DNA from: Tepidimonas taiwanensis
GTDB lineage: Bacteria; Pseudomonadota; Gammaproteobacteria; Burkholderiales; Burkholderiaceae_C
DNA length: 64,000 nucleotides
NCBI RefSeq assembly: GCF_020162115.1
Contig: NZ_CP083911.1
Span: forward strand, 1,922,001-1,986,000
Direction: 5' to 3'
Positions 10,151-18,108 of this stretch are shown here, piece after piece. The notes below the pieces were generated by a model that searched no databases, was not told the origin of the DNA, and saw only the letters and a program-made list of their open reading frames with translations. The translations under genes were made by a program, and so were the position numbers. The stretch's first letter is position 1; each line of letters begins with the position of its first letter.

Positions 10151-10744
10151 ATGAACCCGATCCCGAAGCCGATCCCGCCGCTGCCGAAACTGATCTTCGC
10201 CAGCCGCTGGCTGCAACTGCCACTGTACATCGGTCTGATCGTCGCGCAAGCGGTGTACGTCTACCACTTCTGGGTGGAGCTGGTGCACCTGATCGAGGCG
10301 GCGTTCGGCAACACGGCGGCGCTCGACAAGCTCGTCACCAGCATCGGCTATGTCGCCGACAAGCCGCTGGAGGGCCTCAACGAGACCATCATCATGCTGG
10401 TGGTGCTGGCGTTGATCGACGTGGTCATGATCAGCAACCTGCTCATCATGGTCATCGTCGGCGGCTACGAGACCTTCGTCAGCCGTCTGCGGCTGGAAGG
10501 CCACCCGGACCAGCCCGAGTGGCTCAACCACGTCAACGCCGGTGTGCTCAAGGTCAAGCTGGCCACCGCCATCATCGGCATCAGCTCCATTCACTTGCTC
10601 AAAACCTTCATCAATGCGGCCAACTATACCGAGAAGGTGCTGCTGTGGCAAACCGTCATCCACGGCATCTTCTTGTTGAGCGCGTTGGCCGTCGCATTGA
10701 CGGAGCGCCTGATCCATCACCCTGCGGACGACGACCCTCACTGA
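10151..10744 (+). CDS. UPF0114 / YqhA-family membrane protein
   Basis: A 197-residue inner-membrane protein. It has an early hydrophobic segment ([20 protein letters not shown]), the conserved core [24 protein letters not shown] followed by [10 protein letters not shown], and two further segments. This is the UPF0114 family pattern; function is not established. It lies 37 bp upstream of the class I fumarase gene and could be co-transcribed with it. Confidence 0.85.
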   Translation: MNPIPKPIPPLPKLIFASRWLQLPLYIGLIVAQAVYVYHFWVELVHLIEAAFGNTAALDKLVTSIGYVADKPLEGLNETIIMLVVLALIDVVMISNLLIMVIVGGYETFVSRLRLEGHPDQPEWLNHVNAGVLKVKLATAIIGISSIHLLKTFINAANYTEKVLLWQTVIHGIFLLSALAVALTERLIHHPADDDPH

Positions 10745-10781
10745 GCACCGTCCAACGCCCGCCCTCCCCGGAGTTTCGACC

Positions 10782-12332
10782 ATGACCGCCATTCGCCAGG
10801 AAGACCTGATCCAGTCGATTGCCGACGCGTTTCAGTACATCAGCTACTACCACCCGGTGGACTACATCCAGGCACTGGGCCGGGCCTACGAGCGCGAACA
10901 AAGCCCGGCGGCCAAGGATGCCATCGCGCAGATTCTGACCAACTCGCGCCTGAGCGCCGAGGGGCACCGCCCGATCTGTCAGGACACCGGCATCGCCGTG
11001 GTGTTTTTGAAAGTGGGCATGAACGTGACCTGGCCCGACGCCACGATGAGCGTGCAGGAGATGGTCAACGAGGGCGTGCGACGCGCCTACACCCACCCCG
11101 ACAACCCGCTGCGGGCCTCGGTGCTGGCCGACCCGGCCGGTGCGCGCCGCAATACCCGCGACAACACCCCGGCCGTGGTGCACTACGAAATCGTGCCCGG
11201 CGATGGCATCGAAGTCATTTGCGCGGCCAAGGGCGGCGGCTCGGAAAACAAGTCGAAGATGGTGATGCTCAACCCGTCCGACTCCATCGTGGACTGGGTG
11301 CTGAAGACCGTGCCCACGATGGGTGCGGGCTGGTGCCCGCCGGGGATTTTGGGCATCGGCATCGGCGGCACGCCGGAAAAAGCCATGCTGCTGGCCAAAG
11401 AGGCGCTGATGGCGCCGGTGGACATCCACGAGTTGATCGACAAGAAGCGCGCGGGCGCGCCGCTCACCAGCGTCGAGGCGCTGCGGCTGGAGCTGTACGA
11501 GAAGGTCAACGCGCTGGGCATCGGCGCACAGGGGCTCGGCGGGCTGACCACGGTCGTGGACGTCAAGATCCTGGACTACCCGACGCACGCGGCGTCGCTG
11601 CCGGTGGCGATGATCCCCAACTGCGCGGCCACGCGGCACGTGCATTTTCACCTGGATGGCAGCGGGCCCGCGCGGCTGGAGCCGCCGCGCGTGGAGGACT
11701 GGCCCGCCGTCACGTGGACGCCGGATACCCAGAGCGCCACGCGCGTCAACCTCGACACGCTGACCAAGGAGGAAGTCGCCACCTGGAAAGTGGGGCAAAA
11801 GCTCCTGCTCAACGGCAAGATGCTCACGGGCCGCGACGCGGCACACAAGCGCATCCAGGACATGCTCGCCCGGGGCGAAAAGCTGCCCGTGGACTTCACG
11901 AACCGTGTCATCTACTACGTCGGCCCGGTCGATCCGGTGCGCGACGAGGTGGTGGGCCCCGCGGGGCCGACGACCGCCACGCGCATGGACAAGTTCACGC
12001 GCATGATGCTGGAAAAAACCGGGCTGATCGCGATGATCGGCAAGTCCGAACGCGGACCGGTGGCGATCGAGGCGATCCGCGACAACCGCAGCGCCTACCT
12101 GATGGCGGTGGGCGGCGCGGCTTATTTGGTGGCCAAGGCGATCCGCTCCGCGCGCGTGGTCGCCTTCGAAGATCTCGGGATGGAAGCCATCTACGAGTTC
12201 GAGGTGCGCGACATGCCGGTCACCGTCGCGGTCGACGCCAACGGCACCAGCGTGCACGAAACCGGCCCGGCCGAGTGGCGCCAGCGCATCGCCAGCGGCG
12301 AATTCAAAGGCATTGCGGTGACGGCCGCCTGA
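10782..12332 (+). CDS. Fumarate hydratase, class I (4Fe-4S)
   Basis: A 516-residue iron-sulfur fumarase of the homodimeric class I type, interconverting fumarate and L-malate in the TCA cycle. Cysteines in RPICQDTGIAVVF, GAGWCPPGILGIGIGG and MIPNCAATRHVHFHLDGSG lie in the conserved cluster and active-site regions. The C-terminal domain has TATRMDKFTRMMLEKTG and GPVAIEAIRDNRSAYLMAVGGAAYL. The start is preceded by CCCCGGAG. A copy of the dispersed palindrome begins 19 bp after the stop. Confidence 0.95.
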   Translation: MTAIRQEDLIQSIADAFQYISYYHPVDYIQALGRAYEREQSPAAKDAIAQILTNSRLSAEGHRPICQDTGIAVVFLKVGMNVTWPDATMSVQEMVNEGVRRAYTHPDNPLRASVLADPAGARRNTRDNTPAVVHYEIVPGDGIEVICAAKGGGSENKSKMVMLNPSDSIVDWVLKTVPTMGAGWCPPGILGIGIGGTPEKAMLLAKEALMAPVDIHELIDKKRAGAPLTSVEALRLELYEKVNALGIGAQGLGGLTTVVDVKILDYPTHAASLPVAMIPNCAATRHVHFHLDGSGPARLEPPRVEDWPAVTWTPDTQSATRVNLDTLTKEEVATWKVGQKLLLNGKMLTGRDAAHKRIQDMLARGEKLPVDFTNRVIYYVGPVDPVRDEVVGPAGPTTATRMDKFTRMMLEKTGLIAMIGKSERGPVAIEAIRDNRSAYLMAVGGAAYLVAKAIRSARVVAFEDLGMEAIYEFEVRDMPVTVAVDANGTSVHETGPAEWRQRIASGEFKGIAVTAA

Positions 12333-12351
12333 GCGGCTCCCCGCTTTGGCG

Positions 12352-12433
12352 CCGGCACGATTTTGTTTTGCGTCGCCCGCGTCCATCGCACGAGCGGGGC
12401 GCGGGGCGGGGCCACAAAACGCTTTCGTGCCGG
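12352..12433. repeat. Dispersed palindromic repeat, copy A
   Basis: An 82-bp imperfect palindrome. The outer arms are CCGGCACGA (12352-12360) and TCGTGCCGG (12425-12433). A middle tier pairs GTTTTG with CAAAAC and an inner tier pairs CGCCCGCG with CGCGGGGCG. The same three-tier plan recurs at 15589-15669 and 38407-38482. It lies in the convergent gap between fumarase and a hypothetical gene. Confidence 0.75.
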
Positions 12434-12552
12434 ATCAACATGCGGGTGGGCGTGCGCCACCCATCGCTCGCACAGCCGGCGTTACGGTGGCCCCTCGAAT
12501 CGGCCTCTGAAACGGCCTCTGTCGCACCGGGGGCCGCCTCCCCGCCTCGGAG

Positions 12553-12584
12553 GTCGGCGGAGGCGCGCGTCGGCGGAGGCGCGC
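12553..12584. repeat. 16-bp perfect tandem duplication
   Basis: GTCGGCGGAGGCGCGC occurs twice in direct succession (12553-12568, 12569-12584), followed by GTC. It lies just beyond the stop codon of the minus-strand gene ending at 12586. It probably arose by replication slippage; no function is evident. Confidence 0.8.
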
Positions 12585-12585
12585 G

Positions 12586-13209
12586 TCAGTGCAGGTGGCG
12601 CGGCTTGCGCGGCCCGCCGTGACCGCCGCCCGACCCCGTGCCGCGCGGCGGGCGGCCGAGCTGCAGCGAGTTGACCATCGCGTCGAAGCGGTTGGCAAAC
12701 AGCTGGTCGATCGCCTGCACCACGCCCCCGAGCTCCGACGGGTCGAAGTGGCGCTCCATCAGCTGCGTCACGTCCTGCACGAGCAGGTCGCGTTGCACCT
12801 GCATGATCGCCGCCGGGGTCGGTCCGACAAAGCACATCAGGAAGTCGTCGCGCGCCTCGGTGTCCGGCGGCGCTTCGTCCTCGTCGAACTCCAGGTCGTA
12901 AAACGAGACTTCGATCGCCGCGCCGCTGGCGGCGATTTCGTTGAGGCCCATGCAGGCCTCTTCGATCGCGAGGCGAAAGTCGTCGTCGCCCTCGATCGTC
13001 CAGCACATCTGCAGCACGTGCTCGCGCGGGTCGAAGCGGATGCCGGGCTCCTCCTCGTACGCGCTGGCCGCGGCGTCGACGAGCGAGCGCGCCCCCACGT
13101 AGCGCCACAGCGGCCGCAGCGCCTCCTGGATCTGGGCGTAGTCCACGTCCTCGCGCAACGGCACGTCCCCGTGCACGTGGATCTCGAACGGAGGATTGTC
13201 TTGGCTCAT
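12586..13209 (-). CDS. Conserved-looking hypothetical protein
   Basis: A 207-residue acidic soluble protein with no signal peptide. It begins MSQDNPPFEIHVHGDVPLRE, has an acidic mid region (YDLEFDEDEAPPDTEARDD) and ends in a Gly/His/Arg-rich tail. I do not recognise a characterised family; codon usage matches the rest of the window, so it is likely a real gene. A minus-strand TACAAT (13240-13245) just upstream could be its -10, with tandem G-rich palindromes where the -35 would lie. Confidence 0.75.
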   Translation of the reverse strand: MSQDNPPFEIHVHGDVPLREDVDYAQIQEALRPLWRYVGARSLVDAAASAYEEEPGIRFDPREHVLQMCWTIEGDDDFRLAIEEACMGLNEIAASGAAIEVSFYDLEFDEDEAPPDTEARDDFLMCFVGPTPAAIMQVQRDLLVQDVTQLMERHFDPSELGGVVQAIDQLFANRFDAMVNSLQLGRPPRGTGSGGGHGGPRKPRHLH

Positions 13210-13245
13210 GGTGGCCGCCTGTACCTGTCAAAAGGCGCATTGTAC

Positions 13246-13270
13246 GACCGGGGGGTCCGACCGGGGGGTC
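13246..13270. repeat. Tandem G-rich palindrome pair
   Basis: GACCGGGGGGTC occurs at 13246-13257 and again at 13259-13270, separated by one C. Each copy is itself an inverted repeat (GACC...GGTC). The pair sits upstream of a TACAAT -10-like hexamer on the minus strand (13240-13245), so it could be an operator for the hypothetical gene starting at 13209. Confidence 0.5.
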
Positions 13271-13318
13271 GCGGCACCGGATGAACCGCCGATCGGTGCC
13301 TGGCCACCCCACCGTACC

Positions 13319-13347
13319 GTGACACGTATAACGCCACGCGGTATAAA
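13319..13347 (+). promoter_or_regulatory. higBA promoter with overlapping operator
   Basis: GTGACA (13319-13324), a 17-bp spacer and TATAAA (13342-13347) form a good sigma-70 promoter. An imperfect palindrome TATAACGC-CAC-GCGGTATA (13327-13345) covers the spacer and the -10, as expected for an autorepressed toxin-antitoxin operon. The predicted start falls at about 13354, within two or three bases of the GTG start of higB. Confidence 0.65.
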
Positions 13348-13355
13348 ATGCGCCG

Positions 13356-13634
13356 GTGATCCGGTCGTTTCGTTGCAAAGAGACGCAAGCCCTCTTCGAG
13401 GGGAAGGGATCGGCACGATTCGCCAACATCCGGACGGAGGCGGAACGCAAGCTGGCGATGCTGCACCGGTCGACGCGACTCGACGACCTGCGAATACCCC
13501 CCAACAACCGGCTGGAAGCTTTGAAGGGAGACCGCGCTGGGCAGTTCAGCATCCGCATCAATGACCAGTGGCGTCTCTGCTTCCGGTACGACGGCACGGA
13601 CGCCCATGACGTCGAAATCGTGGACTATCACTGA
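13356..13634 (+). CDS. higB: HigB-type toxin (RelE/ParE superfamily)
   Basis: A 92-residue toxin from a GTG start. The family pattern is visible: N-terminal MIRSFRCKETQALFEG, the central LRIPPNNRLEALKGDRAGQFSIRINDQWRLCFRY and the terminal DVEIVDYH. HigB toxins cleave mRNA on the ribosome. The toxin precedes the antitoxin, as in other hig loci, with an 11-bp gap. No Shine-Dalgarno is visible, and the promoter places transcription start almost at the GTG, which suggests leaderless translation. Confidence 0.88.
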   Translation: MIRSFRCKETQALFEGKGSARFANIRTEAERKLAMLHRSTRLDDLRIPPNNRLEALKGDRAGQFSIRINDQWRLCFRYDGTDAHDVEIVDYH

Positions 13635-13645
13635 CAGGAGCCGAC

Positions 13646-13960
13646 ATGGACACGATACGTCCCGGCATGCGCCCCATCCACCCCGGTGAGGTGCTGCGGG
13701 AAGAGTTTTTGCAGCCTATGGGGCTGAGCGCCCACGCACTCGCGCTCGCGTTGGGCGTGCCGGCTACGCGCATCCACGACATCGTGCGCGAGCGCAGGGC
13801 CGTCACCGCGGATACCGCCTTGCGTTTGGCCGCTTATTTCGGCAACAGCCCGGAGTTTTGGATGGGTCTGCAGGCGGATTACGACATGGCCGTTGCCCGC
13901 GCCACGCTGGCGGAGACACTGGAACGCATCCGGCGCCTCGCGGGGACGGCAGCGGCCTGA
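13646..13960 (+). CDS. higA: HigA-type antitoxin (XRE helix-turn-helix)
   Basis: A 104-residue antitoxin. The signature RPIHPGEVLREEFLQPMGLSAHALALALGVP leads into a helix-turn-helix, followed by RRAVTADTALRLAAYFGNSPEFWMGLQADYD, both diagnostic of the HigA/VapI group. It neutralises HigB and represses its own promoter; the palindrome at 13327-13345 is the likely operator. It has an AGGAG-type ribosome site in the short intergenic gap, so its translation signal is stronger than that of the toxin. Confidence 0.92.
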   Translation: MDTIRPGMRPIHPGEVLREEFLQPMGLSAHALALALGVPATRIHDIVRERRAVTADTALRLAAYFGNSPEFWMGLQADYDMAVARATLAETLERIRRLAGTAAA

Positions 13961-14048
13961 GAGGCGGGTGTAACCAGCGGCCACAAGGTGCCATCGCCGG
14001 GCGTCGCGAACACACGACTAGAATCCACCGCTCGGCGTCGCGCGCCAC

Positions 14049-14135
14049 GCGAGTGTGATGGAATCGGTAGACATACAGGACTTAAAATCCTGAGGCCGCA
14101 AGGTCGTGCGGGTTCGAGTCCCGCCACTCGCACCA
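14049..14135 (+). tRNA. tRNA-Leu (anticodon TAA)
   Basis: An 87-nt class II tRNA. The acceptor stem GCGAGTG (14049-14055) pairs with CACTCGC (14125-14131), with discriminator A and an encoded CCA (14133-14135). The anticodon loop CTTAAAA gives anticodon TAA. The T arm contains GGTTCGAGTCC, and a variable arm is present as expected for Leu. It follows higBA by about 90 bp; no integrase or attachment-site duplication was seen. Confidence 0.97.
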
Positions 14136-14184
14136 GTGAAAAGTCGATGCCGAGGCCAGGTCAGGGTGAAACCTGGCAAGAGGG

Positions 14185-15537
14185 TCAGCGCCGACGCCAC
14201 GCGGCCGCGAAGAAACCGTCCGTGCCGTGCCGATGCGGCCACAGCCGCAGATAGCCCCGTTCCACCAAGGTCTCGGGGTCACGGACCCGGGCGTCGGCCA
14301 GCAACACCGCCGCGTCGAGCGGCTCAAACAAGTCGCCCATCGCCACGTCGAAAGCAGAGGCGACGGCTTCGTTTTCCTCGGCGAGCAGGCTGCACGTCGC
14401 GTACACCAGCCGCCCGCCCGGGCGCACGAGGCGTGCCGCCGCGCGCAGGATGCGCTGCTGCAACACCGCCATGTCGGCCACCGTCGCGGGGGTGTGGCGC
14501 CACATCAGCTCCGGGTGGCGGCGCAGCGTTCCCAGCCCACTGCATGGCGCATCGACCAGCACGCGGTCGATCTTGCCCGCCAGCCGCGCGAGCCGAGGGT
14601 CGTCTTCCCCGACGAGCACCATCGGCTGCACCTGCGTCAGACCGGCGCGCCGGGCACGCTCGGGCAGGGTCTCCAGCCGCCGGGCCGCCGTGTCGAAGGC
14701 GTACAGCCGGCCGCTGTCGCGCATGTCGGCACCCAGCGCGAGCGTCTTGCCGCCGGCACCGGCGCAGAAGTCCACGATGGTTTCCCCGCGGCGCGCACCG
14801 ACCAGCGCCGCGATCAGTTGCGAGCCCTCGTCCTGCACCTCGATCGCGCCGCGCCTGAACGCCTCCAGCCCCTGCAATGGTGTGCGCTGCGGCAGCCGAA
14901 TACCCCACGGCGCGTGCGCCGTCGGCACCGCCGGCAGGCCCGCGCCCTGCAACTCCGCGAGCACCGCGTCGCGCTTGGCCCGCAGCGCGTTGACGCGCAA
15001 GTCCAGGGGCGCCGGTCGCCGCAGGGCGGCCGCGAGTTCGGCCACCTCGTCCCCGACTGCGGCGCGCCAGCGATCGATCAGCCACGACGGCCCCCCCCAC
15101 TGCACCGTCAGCGGGGCGCACGACAGGTCCACCGTGGCGGCCTGCGCCTGCCACACGGCCACCGCCTCGGCCGCGGCGGGGTCGCGCTCGGCCAGGACGG
15201 GCAGCGCCGCCGCGGGCCACGCGAGCCGCACGACCGCCTCGCACCACGCGCGGTCCGCACGGCAGCGCGCGATGTCCGGCTCGCCGGTGAGCGTCTGCCC
15301 GAGCCGCTGCGCGGCCAGCCAGTGCCAGCGCGGCAGGTCGCGCAGCGCCGCAAAGAGCGCGTCCCCGATCGCCTCGCGCAGGCGCGGGCCAAAGCGCTGC
15401 GGCCCCCGCAGCGTGCGCGCCAGCAGCGTATCGGGCGGCTGGCGAAAGTGCAGCGTCTCCTGCAACACATCGGCGGTCACGGCCAGCGGCGACACCGCGG
15501 CGGCGGAGCGGGGAACGGGGCGATCGAGACGGGCCAT
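14185..15537 (-). CDS. RsmB/NOP-family RNA (cytosine-5) methyltransferase
   Basis: A 450-residue SAM-dependent methyltransferase. An N-terminal helical region precedes the catalytic domain, which shows VDFCAGAGGKTLALGADM (SAM-binding motif I), VLVDAPCSGLGTLRRHPE (motif IV with cysteine) and YATCSLLAEENEAV (motif VI catalytic cysteine). These are the two cysteines of m5C RNA methyltransferases. The likely target is rRNA or tRNA, but the sequence does not decide between RsmB and RsmF-like activity. It is divergent from prfC, with palindrome copy B between them. Confidence 0.88.
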   Translation of the reverse strand: MARLDRPVPRSAAAVSPLAVTADVLQETLHFRQPPDTLLARTLRGPQRFGPRLREAIGDALFAALRDLPRWHWLAAQRLGQTLTGEPDIARCRADRAWCEAVVRLAWPAAALPVLAERDPAAAEAVAVWQAQAATVDLSCAPLTVQWGGPSWLIDRWRAAVGDEVAELAAALRRPAPLDLRVNALRAKRDAVLAELQGAGLPAVPTAHAPWGIRLPQRTPLQGLEAFRRGAIEVQDEGSQLIAALVGARRGETIVDFCAGAGGKTLALGADMRDSGRLYAFDTAARRLETLPERARRAGLTQVQPMVLVGEDDPRLARLAGKIDRVLVDAPCSGLGTLRRHPELMWRHTPATVADMAVLQQRILRAAARLVRPGGRLVYATCSLLAEENEAVASAFDVAMGDLFEPLDAAVLLADARVRDPETLVERGYLRLWPHRHGTDGFFAAAWRRR

Positions 15538-15588
15538 GGCGGGATTGTCGCCGAGCCCATTGGACGATGGGCATCCACGCCTATTGAT

Positions 15589-15669
15589 CCGGCACGAAGA
15601 AGTTTTGCCGCCCCCGCAGCGTTCTGTGCTTGTGAAGAAAGCTGGGGACTCTGGATAAAACCGTGCCGG
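15589..15669. repeat. Dispersed palindromic repeat, copy B
   Basis: An 81-bp imperfect palindrome with outer arms CCGGCACG (from 15589) and CGTGCCGG (to 15669). The middle tier GTTTTG pairs with TAAAAC, and the inner CCCC-AGC-TTC pairs with GAAAGCTGGGG. It has the same tier order as copies A and C but a different loop. It lies in the divergent gap between the RNA methyltransferase gene and prfC, which argues against a simple terminator. Confidence 0.75.
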
Positions 15670-15836
15670 AGCAATAGGGGGGGCAGCCGCTCATCGCGGC
15701 TACCGCGCAGGGGCCGATGGGCGGCGAGCCCCGACCTCCCCCGCCCGTGTGCACGCACGGGCGGGGCGTCCGTTGCGGTACGCATCGGCCCGTATCAAAA
15801 CGAACACCGCACGACGGTACGGGATAATCGCGCCCC

Positions 15837-17453
15837 ATGCCAGACATCGCTACCGAAGTGCGCCGCCGGCGCACTTTTGCCATCATCTCCCACCCCGACG
15901 CGGGCAAAACGACGCTCACCGAAAAGCTGCTGCTCTTTTCCGGTGCGATCCATATTGCCGGCAGCGTCAAGGCGCGCAAGGCCGCGCGCCACGCCACCAG
16001 CGACTGGATGGAGATCGAAAAGCAGCGCGGCATCTCGGTGGCCAGCTCGGTCATGCAGATGGAGTACCGCGACTGCGTGATCAACCTGCTCGACACGCCG
16101 GGCCACCAGGACTTCTCGGAAGACACCTACCGCGTGCTGACCGCCGTGGATGCGGCGCTGATGGTCATCGACGCAGGCAACGGCGTCGAGCCGCAGACGC
16201 GGCGGCTGCTGCAGGTGTGCCGGGCGCGCAACACGCCGATCCTCACCTTCATCAACAAGATGGACCGCGAGGTCAAGGCACCGCTCGATTTGCTCGACGA
16301 GATCGAGCGCGAACTCGGGATGACGGTGGTGCCGTTCACCTGGCCGATCGGTATGGGCAAGCTGTTCCACGGCGTGTGGGACCGGCGCGCGGACCAGATG
16401 CGCGTCTTTGCGCCGGGCGAGGACCGCCGCGGCGGGAACGAGGAGATCCTGCTCGGGCGCGACAACCCGGCGATCGCCGAGCGCTTCGGGCTGGAGTGGC
16501 AGCAGGCGCGCGACGAACTGGAGCTGGTGGAGGGGGCCACACCGCCGTTCGACCACGCGGCGTTTTTGGCCGGGACGCAGACACCGATGTTCTTCGGCTC
16601 GGCGATCAACAATTTCGGCGTCAAGGAAGTGCTCGACGCCCTGGTCGAGCTCGCCCCCCCGCCGGGGCCGAAGCCCGCGCTGCAGCGCACGGTCGAGCCG
16701 ACCGAACCCAAGTTCAGCGGCGTGGTGTTCAAGATCCAGGCCAACATGGACCCGGCGCACCGCGACCGCATCGCCTTCGTGCGCGTGGCCAGCGGCCGCT
16801 TCGAGCGCGGCATGAAGCTGCGCATCACCCGCACCGGCAAGGAAATTAAGCCCAACACCGTGGTGTCGTTCCTCTCGCAGCGGCGCGAGCTGCTGGAAGA
16901 AGCCTACGCGGGCGACATCATCGGTATCCCGAACCACGGCCTGCTGCAACTGGGCGACACGCTGACCGAGGGCGAGGCCCTACAGTTCACAGGCTTGCCG
17001 TTTTTCGCGCCGGAAATCATCCGCAGCGTCGAGGTGGCCGACCCCTTGCGCACCAAGCAGCTCAAGGCCGGCCTGCAGCAGCTGGGCGAGGAAGGCGCGA
17101 TCCAGGTCTTCCGGCCGATGGTGGGCTCGGTCCTGCTGCTGGGGGCCGTGGGGCAGCTGCAGTTCGAGGTGGTGCAGCACCGGCTGGAGACGGAGTACGG
17201 CGTCAAGGCACGCATCAGCGGCAGCCCCTACCACGTGGTGCGCTGGGTCACCTGCCCGCCGGAAAACGGCGGCGAGGCGGAACTGAAGCGCTTCATCGAC
17301 GCCAACGTACACCGCATGGCCTGGGACGCGGTGGACGCCCCGGCGATCCTGCTGGACCACGCGGCAACGCTGCGCGCGGTGGAGGGCAACTGGCCCAAGA
17401 TTCGCTTTCACACGATGCGCGAGCACGCCGGACTGGTGTTCCACGGCGCATGA
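15837..17453 (+). CDS. prfC: Peptide chain release factor 3
   Basis: A 538-residue translational GTPase of normal RF3 length. The G1 motif is SHPDAGKTTLTEKLL, the G2 region contains the family phrase RKAARHATSDWMEIEKQRGISV, G3 is DTPGHQDFSEDTYR and G4 is FINKMDRE. RF3 recycles RF1 and RF2 from the ribosome after peptide release. The start ATGCCAGACATCGC gives the expected short N-terminus. It lies 43 bp upstream of the YqaA-like gene. Confidence 0.97.
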   Translation: MPDIATEVRRRRTFAIISHPDAGKTTLTEKLLLFSGAIHIAGSVKARKAARHATSDWMEIEKQRGISVASSVMQMEYRDCVINLLDTPGHQDFSEDTYRVLTAVDAALMVIDAGNGVEPQTRRLLQVCRARNTPILTFINKMDREVKAPLDLLDEIERELGMTVVPFTWPIGMGKLFHGVWDRRADQMRVFAPGEDRRGGNEEILLGRDNPAIAERFGLEWQQARDELELVEGATPPFDHAAFLAGTQTPMFFGSAINNFGVKEVLDALVELAPPPGPKPALQRTVEPTEPKFSGVVFKIQANMDPAHRDRIAFVRVASGRFERGMKLRITRTGKEIKPNTVVSFLSQRRELLEEAYAGDIIGIPNHGLLQLGDTLTEGEALQFTGLPFFAPEIIRSVEVADPLRTKQLKAGLQQLGEEGAIQVFRPMVGSVLLLGAVGQLQFEVVQHRLETEYGVKARISGSPYHVVRWVTCPPENGGEAELKRFIDANVHRMAWDAVDAPAILLDHAATLRAVEGNWPKIRFHTMREHAGLVFHGA

Positions 17454-17496
17454 CGCGGCGTGCAACCTGATCAAACCGCCCCCCCCGAGAATCGCG

Positions 17497-18078
17497 ATGA
17501 AACTGTTCGAGCCGCTTTACGACCGGGCGCTGCGCTGGGCGCAGCACCGGCACGCGCCGCGCTATCTGGGGGCGCTGAGTTTCGCCGAGTCGTCGTTCTT
17601 CCCAGTGCCGCCGGACGTGATGCTCGCGCCGATGGCGCTGGCGCGGCCGGAGCGCGCCTGGGCGCTGGCGTGGCTGACGACGTGGACGTCGGTGGCGGGC
17701 GGGCTGCTCGGCTACGCCATCGGGTGGCTGGCGTTCGCCAGCGTCGAGCCGTGGCTGCGCGCCAGCCACTACTGGGCCGCGTACCAGCAGGCAGTGGCGT
17801 GGTTTGGTGAGTGGGGCGTGTTGGCCATCTTCATCGCCGGATTCTCGCCCATCCCGTACAAGGTATTCACGATCGCCGCCGGGACGCTGGCGATGCCGCT
17901 GCTGCCGTTCACCGCCGCCTCACTGGTCGGGCGGGGGGCGCGCTTCTTTCTGGTGGCGGCGCTGATGCGCTGGGGTGGCGCGCGCATGCAGGCGCAACTG
18001 CGCCGCCACATCGACCGCATCGGCTGGGCCACCGTCGCGCTGGTGGCCGCAGGCGCGGCGGTGTACGCGCTGCGTTGA
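17497..18078 (+). CDS. YqaA-family membrane protein (VTT/SNARE-associated)
   Basis: A 193-residue inner-membrane protein. The N-terminus MKLFEPLYDRALRWAQHRHAPRYL is followed by SFAESSFFPVPPDVMLAPMAL, the signature of the YqaA branch of the DedA/VTT superfamily. A second conserved loop, AGFSPIPYKVFTIAAGTLAMP, is present. VTT proteins are linked to phospholipid handling, but the YqaA role is not settled. It may share a transcript with prfC. Confidence 0.85.
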   Translation: MKLFEPLYDRALRWAQHRHAPRYLGALSFAESSFFPVPPDVMLAPMALARPERAWALAWLTTWTSVAGGLLGYAIGWLAFASVEPWLRASHYWAAYQQAVAWFGEWGVLAIFIAGFSPIPYKVFTIAAGTLAMPLLPFTAASLVGRGARFFLVAALMRWGGARMQAQLRRHIDRIGWATVALVAAGAAVYALR

Positions 18079-18108
18079 CCCCTTATGCGGCGGGATCAAC
18101 GCCGTGCA

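Noticed and set aside
13356..14135. Genomic island hypothesis from higBA next to tRNA-Leu
   Set aside because: No integrase, no repeated tRNA 3' end and no composition change were found.
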